NCBI GenBank assembly: GCA_046346965.1
Contig: JAXMHB010000028.1
Location: 1-34,269, forward strand
From: JAXMHB01 sp046346965
Lineage (GTDB): Bacteria; Pseudomonadota; Gammaproteobacteria; Xanthomonadales; SZUA-5
DNA: 34,269 nucleotides
Direction of reading: 5' to 3'
Made by a program: the position numbers and the translations under genes. A model generated the notes under the pieces. That model ran no database searches. It had not been told where the DNA came from and worked only from the letters and a program-made list of their open reading frames with translations. Below are positions 30,798-34,269 of this stretch, piece by piece. Each line of letters starts with the position of its first letter. The first letter of the stretch is position 1.

Positions 30798-32729
30798 ATG
30801 CGCGGCATGAGCGACCCTGCCCTGTACCCTTGTTTCCTCGGTCCCTATGCGGAAAACGACACCCTGCTGGAAAAGCTGGTGGTCGAGTTCCTGCGCGACC
30901 ACGTCTACTGGCGCCGCAATTTTCATCCCGAGGACCCGCCGGCCATACCTACGCATGCGGCGCAAGCGCCGGCCTTCATGGCGTTCGAGGCGCGCCTGAA
31001 GCGCGAACTGCACAGTCTGTCGGCGGCGCTGAAACGCTCGGTGCCCTTTCACAGCCCGCGCTACCTCGGCCATATGGTGTCGGATCTGCTGATCCCGGGA
31101 CTGGCCGCGCAGATGCTGACGTTGCCCTACAACCCGAACAACGTCAGTGAGGACGCGGCGCCAATCACCATCGAGTTGGAACTCAAGGTGGGGCTGCAAC
31201 TGGCGCGCATGGTCGGATATCCCAGCGATCCTGCGGACATTCGCTGCGCCTTCGGCCATCTCACCAGCGGTGGCACCCTGGCCAACTACCAGGCCCTGCG
31301 ACTGGCGCTGGCCTTGAAGGCCTATCCGGTGGCGCTGCGCGCGGCCGGGGTCCCGGGGAGTGCGCCCGACGACTGGAGTGCATTCAATCTGGGGCCCGAG
31401 GCTGGCATTGCCGAGATCGTGCGCTTCGAGGCCTGGCTGCAGACCTTGTCGGCAAGCGAGCGCCGCGAATGGCTGCTGCGCGTGCAGCGCGAGCGCATCG
31501 AAACCCTGGGCCTGATGCCCTTTTTCGCCCGCCACCCTAGCCTGAAGACCCCAATCGTGCTGGCACCGGTGACCGCCCATTACTCCTGGAGCAAGGGCCT
31601 GAAGCTGCTGGGCTTGGGCCGCGATGCGTTGCACCTGGTCCCTGAACATGGCATGCGCATCGACGTGGCCGCGCTCGATGAACTGCTCGATGCGGCGTTG
31701 GATCAGCAACAACCGGTGCTGATGACGGTGGGCGTCCTCGGCAGCACCGAGTTCGGCACGGTCGACCCGATCGACGCACTGGTGGCCAGTCGCGAGCGCA
31801 TGACCCGTCGCAACTTTGGTTACTCGGTGCATGTGGATGCCGCCTGGGGCGGCTATTTGGCCACGCTGTTCCGACAGCCCGATGGCCAACTGCGGCCACT
31901 GTCCTCGATGCGGGCCGACTACGCCCAGTTCCCGTCGAATGCGGCATACGCGGCCTTTGCCGCGCTCGGGCGCACCGACTCGATCACCATCGACCCGCAC
32001 AAGCTCGGCTACATTGCCTACGGCGCCGGCGCCTTTCTGTGTCGCGATCATCGGGCCATCGGTCTGCTCGATGAGAGCGCTGACTATGTGTTCACCGACA
32101 GCAGCAGCGGCGATTACTTCCATCGCTACCGGGCGCTCGGTCGCTACATTCCGGAAGGCTCCAAGCCCGGCGCGATGGCGGCGGCGGTGTATGTCACGCA
32201 TCAGGTGCTGCCGCTTTGCCACGATCAGTTCGGCTTGCTGCAGCGGGAAACCATCCGCAACGCCGAGGCTTTCCGCTTTGCGCTGACGCGTTTTGCGCAG
32301 TCGGTGGCCAACGATCTGCGGGTGGCCGTGCCCTTCGAACCCGACAGCAACCTGGTCTGCGTCGCGCTCAATCCGATCGGCAATCGCGACGTGGCGACGA
32401 TGAACCGCTTCGTCCGCGCGCTCTACGAGAGCCTGCGCAGCGACCCCGGCATTCCGCTGCAGGGACACGAGTTCTTCGGCTCGATGACGACGCTGAATCC
32501 GGCGCTGCTCGGCCCCGCCGATACGGATCGGGTGCTCGGCGAACTGGGCCTCGATGCCCGCACCCTGAATGCTGACGACGAGGCTGCCGATCGGCTGGTG
32601 ATCCTGCGCCACACCCTGATGAATGCCTTTCTGATCGATCGCGAGAACGGCATCAGCTACATCGACCGCTACTTCGAGTTTCTGCAGCGCCGCGTCGGCC
32701 TGCTGCTGCAGTCCGGTTTCGGCGTGTGA
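30798..32729 (+). CDS. group II PLP-dependent decarboxylase, tyrosine-decarboxylase-like
   Basis: A 643-residue decarboxylase whose length and motifs match the bacterial TyrDC group more than the shorter glutamate or aromatic-amino-acid decarboxylases. PLP-site residues include His261 (HYSWSKGLKLLGLG), Asp347 (VHVDAAWGGY) and Lys402 in TIDPHKLGYIAYGAGAFL; SGGTLANYQALRLA and YIPEGSKPGAMAAAVYVTHQVLPL are also characteristic. An aromatic or similar L-amino acid is a likely substrate, but this is not decided by sequence. No amine/amino-acid antiporter gene lies nearby, unlike classical tyramine clusters. The ATG at 30798 is used; a second ATG three codons in (30807) is possible, and neither has a good ribosome site. 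A long inverted repeat is 27 bp upstream. Confidence 0.87.
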   Translation: MRGMSDPALYPCFLGPYAENDTLLEKLVVEFLRDHVYWRRNFHPEDPPAIPTHAAQAPAFMAFEARLKRELHSLSAALKRSVPFHSPRYLGHMVSDLLIPGLAAQMLTLPYNPNNVSEDAAPITIELELKVGLQLARMVGYPSDPADIRCAFGHLTSGGTLANYQALRLALALKAYPVALRAAGVPGSAPDDWSAFNLGPEAGIAEIVRFEAWLQTLSASERREWLLRVQRERIETLGLMPFFARHPSLKTPIVLAPVTAHYSWSKGLKLLGLGRDALHLVPEHGMRIDVAALDELLDAALDQQQPVLMTVGVLGSTEFGTVDPIDALVASRERMTRRNFGYSVHVDAAWGGYLATLFRQPDGQLRPLSSMRADYAQFPSNAAYAAFAALGRTDSITIDPHKLGYIAYGAGAFLCRDHRAIGLLDESADYVFTDSSSGDYFHRYRALGRYIPEGSKPGAMAAAVYVTHQVLPLCHDQFGLLQRETIRNAEAFRFALTRFAQSVANDLRVAVPFEPDSNLVCVALNPIGNRDVATMNRFVRALYESLRSDPGIPLQGHEFFGSMTTLNPALLGPADTDRVLGELGLDARTLNADDEAADRLVILRHTLMNAFLIDRENGISYIDRYFEFLQRRVGLLLQSGFGV

Positions 32730-32748
32730 ACGGCGCCCGGCCGCCCCA

Positions 32749-34269
32749 TCAGCCGGCGTCGCCGGTCAGCAAGGGCGGCAGCGGGCAGTGCAGCAAATTG
32801 CACACCAGGCGCAGCAGTTCGGCCTCCTCGATGGCGATCAGGCCGTCGTGCAATGCGGTGGTGGCGAGCGCCAGCACCAGCGTTTCCTTGGCGGCCGGCA
32901 GCAGCGCGTCCAGACGCGGCAGCGCCTGATCGAGCATCGCCATCCAGTCCGCGCTGTCCGGCATTGCATCGGCGGCGCCGGGAAACAGCACGGCCGCGCC
33001 AGCGAGATAGGCGCGGCGCGCCTGCGCCGGGTCGCGGTGACCTTGGCGCGCCAGAACGGCGAGCAGGGCGTTGGCCTCGGCACGCAGCGCGATCAGTTTG
33101 CGACCGCCTTGCGTGGACAGGCCCGGCTCGATGGCCTCGTCCAGCTGCTGGCGCAACAGCCGGGCGAGCACGTACTCGAACAGGTCGACCCGACCGTCCT
33201 CAAGAATCAGGGCCTCGATCGCATCCAACAACTGGCGCAGCTCGGCGGGCGGCCTGCGCTTGATCGCCGGCATGGCCAGCTGCGCGAGCGGCAGGCGTTG
33301 CGCGGCGTGCAGAGTGGCAGTGACGCCGATCAGCGCTGCGGCGCCCTGGCGGCGCGCCTCGCCGAGGCGGGCGGCCAGAGCATCCAGCGCCGCTGCGGGA
33401 TCGGTCTCGCGCGCCAGCAACAGCGCCACGATCACGTCGATCGCGCGTTCGCGCATGTGCGCGGCCGTGGTCAGGATCGGCGGCAGCGCTGCCCGGATCG
33501 CACTCGCGTACTCCACATGCGCCTGAGCCGGATTGGCGATCTGCGCCACCACCGCCGCCGGTGCTGGCGCAGGCTCAGGCGCAGCCGGGGCCGCGCGGCG
33601 CGCCGCTGATGCGGTGGCGCCTGCCAGCAAGGCGCTGGCCGACGCCGGCTCTTGTTCCTCGTCCACACCGGCCAGGCGATGCTCGCTGGCCGCCAAACGC
33701 GTCAACAGGGCCGGATCGAAGGCGGGATCGATCCGGCGGATGCGCTCCACCAGCGGCGGATGGGTGGCCGTCAGCGCGCTGTAGCCCACGCCATCGCCGA
33801 ACAGCATGTGGGCGATTTCCTCGCTGTTGTGCTCGGTGAGCCTGGATCCGGCCTGGAAAGCGCCAATCTTCATCAGCGCGCCGCTCAGGCCCTGCGAGAG
33901 ACGGGTGAACTGCACCGCCGAGGCATCAGCCAGATACTCGCGCTGGCGCGACACATAGGCCTTGATCAGGCGGCCGAGAAACACCCCCAGGTAGCCGAAA
34001 ATCATCACCGCCAACGCAATCAGCAGAATCGCGCTGCCGTCGCGGCGCGACCCGCCACGCCCCATGTGCTCCAGCACCTTGCGGCCGCTGATGCCGAGCA
34101 CCAGCAGACCGAAGATCAAACCCATCAGGCGCAGATTGAGGCGCATATCGCCGTTCAGGATGTGGCTGTACTCATGCGCCACAACGCCTTGCAACTCATC
34201 GCGACTCAGGCGATCGAGGGCGCCGCGGGTAACGGCGATTGCCGCATCCGCGGGCGCGTAGCCGGCCGC
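32749..34269 (-). CDS. M48 family membrane metallopeptidase with C-terminal TerB-like region (5' partial)
   Basis: The gene runs off the right edge; 506 residues are visible, beginning AAGYAPADAAIAVTRGALD. The zinc motif is HEYSH in LQGVVAHEYSHILNGDMRLN, with the third ligand probably Glu in SRQREYLADASAVQFTR. Two membrane helices follow the motif (LMGLIFGLLVLGI and AILLIALAVMIFGYLGVFLG). THPPLVERIRRIDP closes the protease domain. An alanine/proline-rich linker leads to a C-terminal helical region (about 240-506) with DGRVDLFEYVLARLL and EEAELLRLVCNLLHCPLPPLL, which resembles TerB-like domains. The role is probably membrane protein quality control, as for HtpX. It is convergent with the decarboxylase gene, leaving 19 bp. 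Confidence 0.88.
   Translation of the reverse strand, partial: AAGYAPADAAIAVTRGALDRLSRDELQGVVAHEYSHILNGDMRLNLRLMGLIFGLLVLGISGRKVLEHMGRGGSRRDGSAILLIALAVMIFGYLGVFLGRLIKAYVSRQREYLADASAVQFTRLSQGLSGALMKIGAFQAGSRLTEHNSEEIAHMLFGDGVGYSALTATHPPLVERIRRIDPAFDPALLTRLAASEHRLAGVDEEQEPASASALLAGATASAARRAAPAAPEPAPAPAAVVAQIANPAQAHVEYASAIRAALPPILTTAAHMRERAIDVIVALLLARETDPAAALDALAARLGEARRQGAAALIGVTATLHAAQRLPLAQLAMPAIKRRPPAELRQLLDAIEALILEDGRVDLFEYVLARLLRQQLDEAIEPGLSTQGGRKLIALRAEANALLAVLARQGHRDPAQARRAYLAGAAVLFPGAADAMPDSADWMAMLDQALPRLDALLPAAKETLVLALATTALHDGLIAIEEAELLRLVCNLLHCPLPPLLTGDAG

Noticed and set aside
1..34269. CRISPR arrays, insertion sequences, phage genes, tRNA or rRNA genes
   Set aside because: None were recognised: no transposase or integrase motifs, no regularly spaced repeats other than the heptamer, and no tRNA-like cloverleaf noted by eye.

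Overview
The window is dense, GC-rich chromosomal housekeeping DNA from a gammaproteobacterium. Gene content (nadA-nadB, apaG-apaH, folA, guaB-guaA, parC, rnt, the rpsP-rimM-trmD-rplS block and a YpjD/CorB-type protein) and protein style suggest Xanthomonadales/Lysobacterales or a close relative. That placement is inferred from gene content and sequence style, not from a phylogeny. I see no phage, IS element, CRISPR array, tRNA or rRNA inside the window, and no island with deviating codon use.

Layout. 1-4.3 kb: a strong outward-facing promoter at the left edge; nadA-nadB (quinolinate synthesis, minus strand); divergent apaG-apaH, with a pair of TGCT-N5-TGAGCA sites between the two units. 4.3-7.7 kb (minus): a DUF1684 lipoprotein-like/secreted protein, a secreted amidohydrolase and folA, closely packed or overlapping. 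7.9-10.2 kb: a 58-residue ORF, a flavin-binding PPOX-fold protein, and a divergent MocR regulator with a palindrome between them. The MocR has lost its PLP lysine and has no ordinary start codon. 10.3-13.8 kb (plus): guaB, a small two-helix membrane protein, guaA. 13.8-20.6 kb (minus): two envelope-related units, one encoding serine hydrolase, LytS/AlgZ-type kinase and LytTR regulator, the other transglutaminase-like protein, secreted propeller-like protein and M15 peptidase. 20.7-23.8 kb: ypjD-like gene, a G-rich heptamer tandem repeat, and a large trimethylamine-dehydrogenase-family flavoprotein. 23.9-27.2 kb (plus): parC, rnt, an FmdB zinc-ribbon protein. 27.2-30.7 kb (minus): a SecB-like protein overlapping an AlkA-type DNA glycosylase; a terminator; the rplS/trmD/rimM/rpsP operon with a clear sigma70 promoter; a 57-residue small protein. 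30.8-34.3 kb: a TyrDC-type PLP decarboxylase and a convergent M48 membrane protease that runs off the right edge.

How it works together. Many neighbours overlap by 4 bp (ATGA/GTGA), pointing to translational coupling: amidohydrolase/folA, membrane protein/guaA, propeller/transglutaminase, kinase/regulator, glycosylase/SecB-like. Convergent gene pairs are separated by 1 to 19 bp, without room for separate terminators. The only strong intrinsic terminator found follows rplS.

Most of the window is well-understood core metabolism. I did not find a clear new defence or mobile system. The less ordinary points are the lysine-less MocR with its ambiguous start, the TMADH homologue with a rebuilt substrate pocket behind a quadruplex-capable repeat, the SecB-like gene coupled to a DNA-repair glycosylase, the membrane protein inside guaBA, the serine hydrolase/LytTR unit, the nadA operator pair and the two small genes.
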